From Elusimicrobia bacterium UBA5214 (GTDB lineage: Bacteria > Elusimicrobiota > UBA5214): a stretch of 64,000 nucleotides of DNA. The notes under the pieces are model-generated. The model did no database searches, was not told where the DNA came from, and saw nothing but the letters and a program-made list of their open reading frames with translations. Shown piece after piece: positions 41,314-50,218 of this stretch (positions within the stretch are counted from its first letter, which is position 1; each line of letters starts with the position of its first letter). Location of the stretch: assembly GCA_002412545.1 (NCBI GenBank), contig DHVG01000001.1, positions 266,228 through 330,227 on the forward strand. Direction: 5' to 3'. The translations under genes and the position numbers were made by a program.

Positions 41314-41694
41314 TTATACAATAAGACGTCTGTATTCCAATTTATTCTTTGCAAAATTAGCTAATATTCCTATTTTTAATCCCGATGCTTTTAAATATGC
41401 AAGGACTGTTTTAATGTGTGTCCGGACTAATTGAGAAACCGCCTTAATTTCTATAAGAACCTTGTTTTCAACAACCATATCAATTCGTTGCTTTTTAATC
41501 ACTTCACCTTTGTATTGAAGAGCAATCTGTCTTTCAGTTTCTACCTTTAGTCCTCTTTTTTGTAATTCCTTAATGACTGCTTCATGATAGGCCGACTCAA
41601 GAAATCCCGGTCCCAAAGTTTTGTGAACCTCAATAAGAGCACCTATAATCAAATAGGTGAGTTCTTTATAATAAAATGGTTTATCTTTTATCAA
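41314..41694 (-). CDS. GxxExxY protein
   Basis: 126 residues of the GxxExxY family: HKTLGPGFLESAYHEAV holds the motif (Gly30, Glu33, Tyr36), and VLIEIKAVSQL resembles a PD-(D/E)xK nuclease-type strand. Start codon is probably TTG. The family is common in uncultured bacteria, often in many copies; its function is unknown, and a nuclease fold is a reasonable guess. It is bounded on both sides by CACAGATT repeats in opposite orientation, as if it were carried by a small mobile unit. Confidence 0.87.
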   Translation of the reverse strand: MIKDKPFYYKELTYLIIGALIEVHKTLGPGFLESAYHEAVIKELQKRGLKVETERQIALQYKGEVIKKQRIDMVVENKVLIEIKAVSQLVRTHIKTVLAYLKASGLKIGILANFAKNKLEYRRLIV

Positions 41695-41740
41695 ATCTGT
41701 GCTATCTGTGAAGGAAAAAGTAATTATCGGTGATATCTGT
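41690..41740. repeat. Inverted CACAGATT repeat, 5' side of GxxExxY gene
   Basis: AAATCTGTGCTATCTGTGAA and GATATCTGTGC: inverted relative to the copies at 41224-41310. Confidence 0.72.
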
Positions 41741-41742
41741 GC

Positions 41743-42774
41743 TTATTCTCTAATATTTATTACCGAACCATCAAACACGGAAATATTTTCTTTAACCTGT
41801 GCATTATTCCCGATTACACAATTGTTCAATTCAACATTTTTTTCTACCGAAACATTTTCCCAAAGAATAGAATTTTTAATTTTTGCATTTTTCCGGATAA
41901 CTATATTATGCCCAATTACAGTGAATTCATCAATGATTACTCCTTCTTCAAGAATACAGTTTTTACCAATTACACAAGGAGAAAATAATTTTACAGTTGG
42001 ATGAATAAAACTATTTTCATCAACCCAAATACTTTCTCTAATTTCTTTCCCCGGGATAGAAACTTTAATTCTCTTTTCTAAAACATCTCGTTGTGCTTTT
42101 CGGTATTCGGATAAATTACCTATATCACACCAATATTCTCCCATTTTGTAAGCAAAAATTTTTTCTTTTTTCTTCAAAAGTAAAGGCCATAAATTATGCC
42201 CGAAATCAAAATATTTATTTTTCGGGACATAACTAAATACTTTAGGTTCAAAAATATAAATTCCGGTATTCACCGTATTAGAAAAAACTTCACCCCAGGA
42301 TGGTTTTTCTACGAATTCTTTAATTCTTCCCTGTTCATCAGTAAGTGTTACTCCGTATTCTAACCGAGTATCTACATTTTTTACAACCATCGTGGCTACT
42401 GACTTCTTCTCTTTATGAAATTGGATTGTCTTATGAAGGTCAATACCAGTTAGACCGTCTCCAGACATTACTATAAAAGTATCATCAAAAAAATTAATTA
42501 CTTTTTTTACCCCCCCGGCAGTGCCGAGAATATTTTTCTCATGGGAATATTTTACTTTTATACCTAATTTACTACCATCTTGGAAATAATTATGAATAAG
42601 ATTACTGCGGTAATGAAGATTAATTATTACTTCAGTAATCTCGTGTGTTTTTAATAAATCAAGAGTGTATTCCATCACTGGTTTATTGCAAACCGGGAAC
42701 ATTGGTTTAGGTATGGTATAGGTTAAAGGACGCAAGCGCGTCCCTTCACCAGCAGCAAGAATAAATGCTTTCAT
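41743..42774 (-). CDS. Sugar-1-phosphate nucleotidyltransferase with left-handed beta-helix
   Basis: 343 residues. NTP-transferase domain with LAAGEGTRLRPLTYTIPKPM, TAGGVKKV, MSGDGLTGIDL and VNTGIYIFEPKVF, then hexapeptide repeats (residues ~250-343: VIGKNCILEEGVIIDEFTVI). This layout is that of GDP-mannose or glucose-1-phosphate pyrophosphorylases; substrate not determinable. It opens the sugar-activation set with a phosphohexomutase and a cupin isomerase-like gene, so mannose activation for surface glycans is the likeliest role. Confidence 0.85.
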   Translation of the reverse strand: MKAFILAAGEGTRLRPLTYTIPKPMFPVCNKPVMEYTLDLLKTHEITEVIINLHYRSNLIHNYFQDGSKLGIKVKYSHEKNILGTAGGVKKVINFFDDTFIVMSGDGLTGIDLHKTIQFHKEKKSVATMVVKNVDTRLEYGVTLTDEQGRIKEFVEKPSWGEVFSNTVNTGIYIFEPKVFSYVPKNKYFDFGHNLWPLLLKKKEKIFAYKMGEYWCDIGNLSEYRKAQRDVLEKRIKVSIPGKEIRESIWVDENSFIHPTVKLFSPCVIGKNCILEEGVIIDEFTVIGHNIVIRKNAKIKNSILWENVSVEKNVELNNCVIGNNAQVKENISVFDGSVINIRE

Positions 42775-42866
42775 ATAATTAAAACGATTTAGCCAAGATA
42801 ACGTCTCACGATTCAGACAGATTAAACATCTGTTTAAATCAGTTTTTTATCTTGTTTGAATCTTAT

Positions 42867-44351
42867 CTATTTAGGACAAACATTGTAAATCATTTTTTTA
42901 GCAAAAGCAAGTAGTTTTTTTGTCTTTTCTACAGATGCAGTTTCAGCATAAAGTCGGAAAAGTGGTTCGGTACCTGAAGGACGAAGAAGAAGCCAGGAAT
43001 CATCAGAAAAAATAATTTTTATCCCATCAATGGTTAGTATTTTTGAAATTTTAAGATTGGCAGATTTCCAGATTGTAAGATTCATCAATTCATTAATTTT
43101 TAAATCTTTGAATCTTTGAATCTTGGAATCTTCTGCTAATCGTAAATCTTCTCTTAAGAAATATGATTTACCAAAATTCTTTTCTAACTTTACCACAAGT
43201 TCTGATGGTTTTTTCTTTGTATAGGCAAGCATTTCCAAAAATAAAAGTCCGGAAAGGACTCCGTCGCGCTCAGGAAGTCCGCCCCTAAAGCCGTAACCAC
43301 CACTTTCTTCACCACCGATTAAAATATCTTCTTTAAGCATCTTTTCGGTAATATATTTGAACCCTACGGGTACTTCTTCAAAAGGCAAACCATATTTCTG
43401 AGCAATTCTCTTGGAAAGATAACCAAGTGAAACAGTTTGTACAACTTTACCGCTCCATCCCTTCTCTTTGGCTAAGTAATCTAAAAGAAGAGGAAAAACC
43501 TGATGTGGTGTGAGATACTGTCCTTTATCGGTGACTACTCCCAAACGGTCAGCATCACCATCAAAAGCAAGACCAAGAAATGCTTTTTCTTTTTTAACCA
43601 CTTTTTTTAACTCTCCTAAGTTATGTTCAACCTGTTCCGGTTGCAACCCTCCGAAAAGTGGGTCACGTTCGGAATGGATGCTACGGATAACGATGTATGG
43701 ACAACGGACAACATTTTTTAGTATTTCTTCAAGGTATCCCGAACCGCATCCGTAAAGTGGGTCAAGGACTATTTTCGCTCTTAATTTTTTTAGTAAATCA
43801 AAGTCAATCCGAGAACGAAGATAAGCAAGATAACCTTTCAAAGGGTCAATTTTTTCAACAGTTACTTTTTCGTTAAAACGAGGTGAATTTTGTCCTAAAT
43901 AACTTTCAATTTTTTTGCTTACTTCTACACTTGCCGGTCCACCGTAAGAAGCACGAAATTTTATCCCGTCATATTTGGCAGGATTATGACTTGCGGAAAA
44001 CATTACCCCAAAATCAAAATTATAATTTTTTACGGTGAAAGAAAGTGCGGGAGTAGAAACTACCCCTGCTGTAAGTTTCGCCTTTACTCCATTAGCAAGT
44101 AATACTTTAGCAAAAACTTCAGCAAATTTATCCGAAAGGAACCGTGTGTCATAACCTACTACGACTGATGGCTGATGGCTGATGGCTGATGGCTGAATTA
44201 AGTAGTCAGTAAGGGCTTGCGCAACAATTTTTACATTTTCAAAAGTAAAATCTTCCGCAATAATTCCCCGCCAACCATCAGTACCGAATTTAATTAGGTG
44301 ATTAGGTGATTGCCTGATTGGGTGATTAGGATTAACGGCCATAGTCGTCAT
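42867..44351 (-). CDS. Phosphoglucomutase/phosphomannomutase
   Basis: Alpha-D-phosphohexomutase superfamily, 494 residues. Sugar-binding start FGTDGWRGIIAEDF, active-site serine loop FSASHNPAKYDGIKF, metal loop FDGDADRLGVV, sugar loop GGEESGGYGF, phosphate loop RPSGTEPLFRLY. It converts hexose-6-phosphate to hexose-1-phosphate for the nucleotidyltransferases beside it. Three repeat tracts lie in it: octamers at the extreme N-terminus (codons 5-19), the heptamers at 44163-44197 and an octamer near 43087-43125. The start is uncertain (ATG at 44351 or 44342). Confidence 0.9.
   Translation of the reverse strand: MTTMAVNPNHPIRQSPNHLIKFGTDGWRGIIAEDFTFENVKIVAQALTDYLIQPSAISHQPSVVVGYDTRFLSDKFAEVFAKVLLANGVKAKLTAGVVSTPALSFTVKNYNFDFGVMFSASHNPAKYDGIKFRASYGGPASVEVSKKIESYLGQNSPRFNEKVTVEKIDPLKGYLAYLRSRIDFDLLKKLRAKIVLDPLYGCGSGYLEEILKNVVRCPYIVIRSIHSERDPLFGGLQPEQVEHNLGELKKVVKKEKAFLGLAFDGDADRLGVVTDKGQYLTPHQVFPLLLDYLAKEKGWSGKVVQTVSLGYLSKRIAQKYGLPFEEVPVGFKYITEKMLKEDILIGGEESGGYGFRGGLPERDGVLSGLLFLEMLAYTKKKPSELVVKLEKNFGKSYFLREDLRLAEDSKIQRFKDLKINELMNLTIWKSANLKISKILTIDGIKIIFSDDSWLLLRPSGTEPLFRLYAETASVEKTKKLLAFAKKMIYNVCPK
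44163..44197. repeat. Heptamer repeat inside phosphohexomutase gene
   Basis: Five units GACTGAT, GGCTGAT (three times), GGCTGAA. Removing three (21 bp, AISHQPS) rejoins LIQPSVVVGYDTRFLSDKF, the expected family sequence. Confidence 0.85.
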
Positions 44352-44673
44352 CTAAACGAATAACATCCTTTACCTGTGGAGTGGAAACTTCAATTATTTT
44401 CACATTAGTAAATTTTGCGTCTAAACGATGGACGGTTTTCGGTGGAATAATAACAACCGAACCTTCTTTCATTACTTTATTGAAGCGGTAATTTCTCCCT
44501 TTGTAAATTTCTAAGAGATATTTCCCTTTATCGGTGTAGAGTGTTTCATGTTTAAATCGGTGATATTGCTTACTTAAACGATGTCCTTTGTTAATAAGAA
44601 TAATCTTCCCGACATATTTCTTGTTATAAGCAAACCAGATTTCTTTACCCCAAGGTTTCTTTACTATTTTCAT
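44332..44673 (-). CDS. Cupin, mannose-6-phosphate isomerase type II-like
   Basis: 113-residue single-domain cupin like the C-terminal domain of type II mannose-6-phosphate isomerase/GDP-mannose pyrophosphorylase: KPWGKEIWFAYN, YHRFKHETLYTDKG and VIIPPKTVHRLDA carry the metal-binding His/Glu set. It overlaps the mutase gene downstream and probably supplies mannose-6-phosphate or epimerises a nucleotide sugar. Confidence 0.85.
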   Translation of the reverse strand: MKIVKKPWGKEIWFAYNKKYVGKIILINKGHRLSKQYHRFKHETLYTDKGKYLLEIYKGRNYRFNKVMKEGSVVIIPPKTVHRLDAKFTNVKIIEVSTPQVKDVIRLDDDYGR

Positions 44674-44763
44674 TGTTCCGTTAAGTCGGTTTAGCCCGTT
44701 TGGTCTGTTTAGTTGGTATAACGGTCATAACGGTCCAAACGGACATAACAGTCTAAACGATTA

Positions 44764-45882
44764 TCAGAGTTTACTATATTTTTTTACTCTTGAACCATCA
44801 CCTAAAGCAGTTCCTGAATTCAACACTGTATTCGCTTCTATATGACAATTATTACCAATAACTGAATCTTCTATTTTTACTCCTTCACCAATATAAACAT
44901 TATCTAAAATAACGCAATCTTTTAAAAATATATTCTCTCCCAAAACACAATTTTTCCCAATGCAAACATTCCCGAAGACTTGTGCTGAACGAGAAATTGT
45001 TGTTTTTTCTCCAACAATCAGTTTTCCCTTAGTCCGTTTGTCCGTTAACGGTCTAAACGGACTTAACGGTCTCAACGCACTTACCTTTCCATTCATCAGG
45101 TCAAAATTTGCCTGTAAGTATTTTTCTACCGTGCCAATATCTAACCAATAGCCATTATGAATGTATCCGTATAGAGGTAAGTTATTCTGAAGAAGTAACG
45201 GAAAAAGACCGCGCTCTAAAGAATAGTTTATGCCTGATGGGATATAAGCGAAAACTTCAGGTTCAAAAATATATATCCCGGCATTAATAAGATAAGTGGT
45301 AAGTGGTGAGTGGTAAGTGGTAAGTTTGGAAGAAGGTTTTTCTAAGAAATTTTTTATTCTGCCTGTTTTATCCGTTTCTACAAGACCATAAAGCGTCGGG
45401 TCTTTAACTGAATATAAGGTAATAGTAACTTTTGCTTTATTTCTTTGATGAAAAGAAATTATCTTGCTTAAATCAATGTCGGTAAGAACATCTCCATTAA
45501 AAATCATTACTGGTTCTTTTAACTTTCTCCGAGGGCTGAGTTCATTGATTTTTTTCTTTGTCACTGCATTTTTTACTGCCCCCCCGGTTCCCAAAGGTTT
45601 TTTCTCCACTACATAGTTAATTTGGAATTTGCCCGTCCTCCGCAGAAGCTCTGCTTCGGAGGATGGAGAATTTGGAATTTGGAATTTCGTAAAATATTTT
45701 TTAAAAAGTTGCGGTTTATAGTTCAAACAAAAAATAACTTCACCAATTCGGTATTTTTGTAAAAGGTCAAGTTGGTACTCAAGAAATGGACGATTAACCA
45801 GAGGCAGTAAAGCCTTTGGTGTTACACAAGTAAATGGACGCAATCTTGTCCCTAAACCACCACTCAAAATTATTGCCTTCAT
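44764..45882 (-). CDS. Sugar-1-phosphate nucleotidyltransferase
   Basis: 372 residues, second enzyme of its kind here. LSGGLGTRLRPFTCVTPKAL, PLGTGGAVKNAV, MIFNGDVLTDIDL and INAGIYIFEPEVF define the catalytic domain; the C-terminus has hexapeptide repeats (VCIGKNCVLGENIFLKDCVI). Three repeat-derived insertions are visible: 19 residues at about 67-85 (palindrome, 45619-45681), seven residues HSPLTTY (heptamers, 45294-45324), and ALRPLSPFRPLTDKRTKG from AACGGTCT-type units. All keep the frame. Substrate unknown. Confidence 0.85.
   Translation of the reverse strand: MKAIILSGGLGTRLRPFTCVTPKALLPLVNRPFLEYQLDLLQKYRIGEVIFCLNYKPQLFKKYFTKFQIPNSPSSEAELLRRTGKFQINYVVEKKPLGTGGAVKNAVTKKKINELSPRRKLKEPVMIFNGDVLTDIDLSKIISFHQRNKAKVTITLYSVKDPTLYGLVETDKTGRIKNFLEKPSSKLTTYHSPLTTYLINAGIYIFEPEVFAYIPSGINYSLERGLFPLLLQNNLPLYGYIHNGYWLDIGTVEKYLQANFDLMNGKVSALRPLSPFRPLTDKRTKGKLIVGEKTTISRSAQVFGNVCIGKNCVLGENIFLKDCVILDNVYIGEGVKIEDSVIGNNCHIEANTVLNSGTALGDGSRVKKYSKL
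45294..45324. repeat. Heptamer repeat inside nucleotidyltransferase gene
   Basis: Units AAGTGGT, AAGTGGT, GAGTGGT, AAGTGGT and a partial fifth. Deleting three (HSPLTTY) restores KLTTYLINAGIYIF. Confidence 0.82.
45619..45681. repeat. Palindromic insertion in nucleotidyltransferase gene
   Basis: AATTTGGAATTTG at 45619-45631 and 45669-45681 (with one further heptamer step) flanks palindrome TCCTCCGCAGAAGC/GCTTCGGAGGA. Removing 57 bp (19 codons) restores KYFTKFQINYVVEKKPLGTG. Confidence 0.85.
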
Positions 45883-46054
45883 GTTTTTAGCGCTGATTAT
45901 CCGACAACAAGTCTTTGGCGGACCCGCCTATGTCTGGTGGCGGGCACTGATTTTTTAACGGCGATTCCACAGATTAACCTCATACTTCATAATTCATCAC
46001 TCGTAATTTTATTTTTTACTAATCACCAATTGAAAACTAACAACTAATCACCAA
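45883..46054. other. Gene-free spacer with repeats
   Basis: Contains a GGCGGACCCGCCTATGTC / GGTGGCGGGC hairpin, CCACAGATT, and AATCACCA / ACTAACAACTA-type short repeats. No promoter or gene recognised. Confidence 0.55.
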
Positions 46055-47296
46055 CTAACTATTTTCTGGCAAATAAGATAACCCCATCAAAAAAGTCATT
46101 GGAAGAAGCAACCGAGCAGTAATTAAGTTATATTCAAAAAATGCCCCAATCATTAGCATTAAAAGAGAAAATCCCACGGCTAAATTCAGGGTATACATTA
46201 AACTTCCTTTGGGTAATTTTTTTGCTCGGCGAAATGATTGCACTGCATTACCTACCCAAAAGAAAAGAAAAAGAACTAAACCAATTAGTCCGTCTTCTAC
46301 TGCTACATTAAGGTAAGAATTATGTGGATGCGATTGTACTGCTTTTAATAGAGTTTTTTCTTCCACTTCGTACTTCCGACAATCAGCAATTATCCGTGCT
46401 AAAGGATATTTTACTTTTTCTTCTTCCCAATATTTTACTACTTCTTCTTGCCAATTTTCAAAACCAATACCTGCCAGAGGACGCTTTTTAATCATTTTTA
46501 AAGAGGTTTTCCACATCCATAATCTTGACTGGGCACTCATATCTTTTTCTACGGTGACCATACTTAGAAATCTTTTTTCTAATTCCGGACGATAATCAAG
46601 TAATCCCGCTATGCTTACAATTAGCAAGTAAGTCCCGAAAATCAACCACCAGTTACCTTTTCTTAAAAAAATTAGAGGTAGAACTAATCCCAGGGCAAGG
46701 TAATAAGTTCGTGCTTGCGCTAAAAAAACAGCCAAAATGTTGAGTATGAAACAGAAAAAGAGAAAAATTCTCAATTTCCAGTTTTCTTTAAAAAAGCAGA
46801 AGAAGACTAAACAAAAAACAGTAATTATACCGTAGTAACCTCCGCTATGCATCCGAAAACCAAAATTTAAACCGACAAATTCTCCTTCCTTATTCAAAAG
46901 TTGACTCGGCAAGAAAGGATACTCAAAACGAAAAAATGCTTGCAGAATTCCCATAAAGGAAATCAAAGTAGCCGTAAATAAAGTTGCATAAATAAGAATT
47001 TTGCCTTTTCTTATTGCCAGGTTTGGAATAAGATAATAAGGAAGATGGTCCCAGAATTTACCACCGAGTTTAAACGAATGTATCGGATAAAAAAATGTGC
47101 TGATTGCTCGCCAGAAAAAAAGAAAAATCATCGGTATTCCTTCACGAGCATAAAAAACTTTTTTCCTCTTAATCCAATTATACAAAAATAGAATGAATAT
47201 GATACCCAGAAAGAAGTTGTTCGCACTAATTGAGATAGATGTGCTTATCCCGTAAAGTAATAAACAGACAAAGGTAATTTTTTCTAAGAATGGCAT
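46055..47296 (-). CDS. O-antigen ligase/polymerase-like membrane protein
   Basis: 413 residues, about ten membrane segments. The Wzy_C-type signature is visible: a large periplasmic loop with SMVTVEKDMSAQSRLWMWKT, KKRPLAGIGFENWQ and HPHNSYLNVAVEDGLIGLVL. Such proteins join or polymerise undecaprenyl-linked glycans in the periplasm. It lies 3 bases after the initiating transferase, probably one operon. Confidence 0.85.
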   Translation of the reverse strand: MPFLEKITFVCLLLYGISTSISISANNFFLGIIFILFLYNWIKRKKVFYAREGIPMIFLFFWRAISTFFYPIHSFKLGGKFWDHLPYYLIPNLAIRKGKILIYATLFTATLISFMGILQAFFRFEYPFLPSQLLNKEGEFVGLNFGFRMHSGGYYGIITVFCLVFFCFFKENWKLRIFLFFCFILNILAVFLAQARTYYLALGLVLPLIFLRKGNWWLIFGTYLLIVSIAGLLDYRPELEKRFLSMVTVEKDMSAQSRLWMWKTSLKMIKKRPLAGIGFENWQEEVVKYWEEEKVKYPLARIIADCRKYEVEEKTLLKAVQSHPHNSYLNVAVEDGLIGLVLFLFFWVGNAVQSFRRAKKLPKGSLMYTLNLAVGFSLLMLMIGAFFEYNLITARLLLPMTFLMGLSYLPENS

Positions 47297-47299
47297 TTT

Positions 47300-48655
47300 T
47301 CAGCGGGCACCTTTTTGGAAAAGAACTACCCAAATTGTCTGGAAAAGAATTGATAAGTCCAGAAAAACTGAGTAGTTGCGAATATAAAGGAGGTCATAGC
47401 GTAATTTATTTCGTGCAGAAAGATGATAACCCTGATGTACTTGAGCTAAACCAGTCACGCCTGGTCTGATTTGAAAACGCAAAGCATAACCGGGGATTTC
47501 TTTGATAAATTTCTTGACAAATTCCGGGCGTTCCGGCCGTGGACCAACTAATCCCATATCTCCCTTTAATACATTAAATAATTGGGGCAGTTCATCAATA
47601 CGGAACCGCCGCATATATTTTCCAATCCAAGTGATTCGGCTATCATTTTCTTCTGCCAAGATAGGTCCGGTATGTCTCTCCGCATCTTTCTCCATTGAGC
47701 GAAATTTGTAGAGTTTAAAAATCTTTCCATCCTTACCTACTCTTTCTTGAGTATAAGTAATAGAGCCACTATCAGTAAATTTAATCAAAATTGCACAAAT
47801 AATTAGTGCCGGGGAAAAAAACAACAAGAGAATAAGTGAACCTAAGATACTAACTATCCTTTTAAACAAAAGAGTAAACTCACCAATTGGACCTGTTGAA
47901 AGTGTAATTAGCGGTACACCGTTAGTTTCTTCAACTGAAGTAGCAGTGAGAAATATTTCGTAAAGTTCAGGAAAAACTTTCAATTTTACTTTTAACTCTG
48001 CACATTGGCGAATAATTTGTGGTATGTATTGATGTTTTGCTTTAGAGAGAACCGCAATTAATTCGTCAATTCTACTATTTTGGATAATCTCGGATAAATT
48101 TTCCACCGAGCCTAAATCTTTTACCTTTTCATCGGCTATCTCTAAATGAGAAAAATGGATTATTCCGACAAATTCACTATTACGATAAAGATAGTTCTTA
48201 ATGCCCGACAGTGTGTATTTAAGATTTTTGTCGGTAAGTAAAGCCGCCCGATAAGATTTCCAATTAAACAATCTATCCAGACAAAAATGTGTACCGAATA
48301 CAAAGAACAAATTTATACCCATACTAATTAGTAATACACTACTTGGGAAAGTTCCTGCTCTTGTCCGAAATAGGTAAAGACACATAAAAACTAAGGGAAT
48401 TGCTACTAAAATACTTTTTAAAACATCTTCAAACACATTCGCTGGATAACCGCTTCTTTGCCGAGCATATAAGCCACTTGCAGTAAATGAAATAAAGATT
48501 ACTAAAGTAACTAAAAACCAGGAATTCTGATATCCAGAGAAAGCCGTGTGGCGTAATTCGCCAAACCGAAGTAAAAAAGATAAAACAATTCCCAAGTTAA
48601 CTAAAAAAGCATCAGATAAAACCAGTAAGAAAAATTTTAGTCTATGTTTATACAT
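47300..48655 (-). CDS. Polyprenyl glycosylphosphotransferase (WcaJ/WbaP type)
   Basis: 451 residues: four to five N-terminal membrane segments, a CoA-binding-like middle domain, and the C-terminal bacterial sugar transferase domain with YTQERVGKDGKIFKLYKFRS, RRFRIDELPQLFNVLKGDMG and LVGPRPERPEFV. It transfers a sugar-1-phosphate to undecaprenyl phosphate, starting the repeat unit of the surface polysaccharide. First gene behind a clear promoter. Confidence 0.93.
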   Translation of the reverse strand: MYKHRLKFFLLVLSDAFLVNLGIVLSFLLRFGELRHTAFSGYQNSWFLVTLVIFISFTASGLYARQRSGYPANVFEDVLKSILVAIPLVFMCLYLFRTRAGTFPSSVLLISMGINLFFVFGTHFCLDRLFNWKSYRAALLTDKNLKYTLSGIKNYLYRNSEFVGIIHFSHLEIADEKVKDLGSVENLSEIIQNSRIDELIAVLSKAKHQYIPQIIRQCAELKVKLKVFPELYEIFLTATSVEETNGVPLITLSTGPIGEFTLLFKRIVSILGSLILLLFFSPALIICAILIKFTDSGSITYTQERVGKDGKIFKLYKFRSMEKDAERHTGPILAEENDSRITWIGKYMRRFRIDELPQLFNVLKGDMGLVGPRPERPEFVKKFIKEIPGYALRFQIRPGVTGLAQVHQGYHLSARNKLRYDLLYIRNYSVFLDLSILFQTIWVVLFQKGAR

Positions 48656-48669
48656 TGGTTTTTTTATAT

Positions 48670-48697
48670 TTTATACAAAATTTTATTTACTTGTCAA
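48670..48697 (-). promoter_or_regulatory. Sigma-70 promoter of the polysaccharide operon
   Basis: TTGACA (48697-48692), 16-base spacer, TATAAA (48675-48670), 15 bases before the transferase ATG. Confidence 0.78.
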
Positions 48698-48735
48698 TAG
48701 AAAAATGAATGTGAATTTTATTACACTTTCATTTC

Positions 48736-49134
48736 TTATTCTATACTTCCCAATTTTTCCTTTAAGGTTATTTCCAATTTCTTAAATTCGGTAAAATATA
48801 AATCTTTGATTTTTTGGTAAATTTTTTCTGCCTCTTTCTCATAATAAATGTGTGCGGTAGCATTTCTATCCTCAAGAATATTAAGCCACGCACTTTCCTC
48901 ACGAATAAATCCTGTTTGGTACGCCTTCTTGATACAGTCGCGCACGGAGGTGCATTCGGTCCCTTCATATAACAAGAATTTCTTCAAGACCTTCCAACTC
49001 ATCTCAAAAGTAAACTCAAATCTCTTAATTGTCCCATCTAAAGATAAAGAGTAGCCGGTTTCCTTGAGTGCCTCTTCCAATTTTCTTAAAGCATTAGAAA
49101 AATTACTTAATTTATCGTGTAGAACCTCTTTCAT
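48736..49134 (-). CDS. HI0074-family nucleotidyltransferase-binding protein (HEPN-like)
   Basis: 132-residue all-helical protein: TIKRFEFTFEMSWKVLKKFL and SVRDCIKKAYQTGFI match the HI0074 (nucleotidyltransferase substrate-binding) family. With the next gene it forms an MNT/HEPN-type pair, a toxin-antitoxin-like module in which the nucleotidyltransferase modifies the helical partner. It overlaps the partner by 23 bases. Confidence 0.9.
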   Translation of the reverse strand: MKEVLHDKLSNFSNALRKLEEALKETGYSLSLDGTIKRFEFTFEMSWKVLKKFLLYEGTECTSVRDCIKKAYQTGFIREESAWLNILEDRNATAHIYYEKEAEKIYQKIKDLYFTEFKKLEITLKEKLGSIE

Positions 49135-49426
49135 ATATAACTATTCCCTCCTCTAAAATTTTCTTCTTCAGTTTTTCATTCTTTAAGGTATCAAATAATA
49201 CTAAGTCAATATCTTTTAATGTATCCAGTTCCTCATTAAGTTTATTCTTTAATGGAAAAATCTTATCTTCTCTCACACCGAACAAGGCAATATCAATATC
49301 GCTACTTTTCGTATTATCATTTCTTACTTGGGAACCAAAAAGAACAATTTTCTCCGGTTCAATTTCTTGGAGTATCTTTTCTACTATCTGATTGACTAAA
49401 TTTTCAGAAAGGTTTAGTTTTTTCAT
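49112..49426 (-). CDS. MNT-type minimal nucleotidyltransferase
   Basis: 104 residues with the minimal pol-beta nucleotidyltransferase core: IVLFGSQVRND (Gly31-Ser32) and SSDIDIALFG (Asp43, Asp45), the metal-binding pair. Partner of the HI0074-like protein. Likely the antitoxin or modifier of the module, acting in the cytoplasm. The module sits inside the polysaccharide locus and is probably mobile. Confidence 0.9.
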   Translation of the reverse strand: MKKLNLSENLVNQIVEKILQEIEPEKIVLFGSQVRNDNTKSSDIDIALFGVREDKIFPLKNKLNEELDTLKDIDLVLFDTLKNEKLKKKILEEGIVIYERGSTR

Positions 49427-49433
49427 TGTCTTA

Positions 49434-49545
49434 TTATTTTAGATACTGAGAAATTTTGGATAATGGTTTCAAAACGAAAGTAACTGGGTTAGGATGCAAT
49501 CCATTTATTTTCCAGGCACGGCAACATTCCCGACTTGTGTCCCAC
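49434..49545 (-). pseudogene. C-terminal fragment of a glycosyltransferase-like gene, copy A
   Basis: Decayed open frame ending SRECCRAWKINGLHPNPVTF and VLKPLSKISQYLK. Nearly identical (about six differences in 85 bases) to the fragment at 51062-51262. Together they flank the AbiE-type module. The rest of 49546-49598 is empty. Confidence 0.75.
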
Positions 49546-49598
49546 TATTCAATTTTTCAAGACTATCCCCTAAAACGCAACGGTGATAACTGATATAT

Positions 49599-50216
49599 TC
49601 ATAGAAGTAGTTCGTTTAATCTTTTTCCCACACATTGTCTGAGCTTACGGTCAGGAATCCTTTCCACCCACATTTTCGTCCTTTTGAAATTGAATGACTT
49701 GGGAAAAAGTAATTCAGGAAAATGTAAAAATTGTTTCTTTTTCCGAGCAGAAAGATATATACTATCAACTAATGCCTTTTCCGGTTCTGCAATCAAGAAA
49801 TCCCCCGTTTCATTATACCATCTAAACCCACCAAAAAAAGAAGGAGCAAGACGATGAACAGAATAGGTAGCGATACTGGTTTTAATTATTTTTGTGTGGG
49901 CGGTGGAAGCAAGGGTAATTACTTGAGGAATTTGCTCTACAATACCATACAAGTGCAAGGCACTTACAAAAGAGACATAAGCACGATGCTGACGGAACAA
50001 AAAAGGAATGATGCTATAGGCATTAATACGGTTTTCTCCCGTTTCACCCCATATACCATGATAAATTTTGAAGATTATGTTTTGCCTTTTGAGATAGTTA
50101 AGGGCTTGAGTGGTGACCGATAGAGACTTGCCTGAAATAGAGGACAATTCATTAGTTGTAAATATCGGACGATGTAATTCTTTAATATATGATAATATGT
50201 ACCTCTGTTTTACCAT
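49599..50216 (-). CDS. AbiEi-family antitoxin-like protein
   Basis: 205 residues. An N-terminal winged helix (FTTNELSSISGKSLSVTTQA, LNYLKRQNIIFKIYHGIW) is followed by an AbiEi-type domain with ALHLYGIVEQIPQVITLAS and ALVDSIYLSARKKKQFLHFP. In type IV abortive-infection systems AbiEi represses the operon and neutralises the AbiEii nucleotidyltransferase. It is 2 bases downstream of that partner. Confidence 0.82.
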   Translation of the reverse strand: MVKQRYILSYIKELHRPIFTTNELSSISGKSLSVTTQALNYLKRQNIIFKIYHGIWGETGENRINAYSIIPFLFRQHRAYVSFVSALHLYGIVEQIPQVITLASTAHTKIIKTSIATYSVHRLAPSFFGGFRWYNETGDFLIAEPEKALVDSIYLSARKKKQFLHFPELLFPKSFNFKRTKMWVERIPDRKLRQCVGKRLNELLL

Positions 50217-50218
50217 TT

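Noticed and set aside
2201..45324. CRISPR arrays
   Set aside because: Repeats are 7-8-bp tandem units or single palindromes without the regular repeat-spacer pattern, and no cas genes are present.
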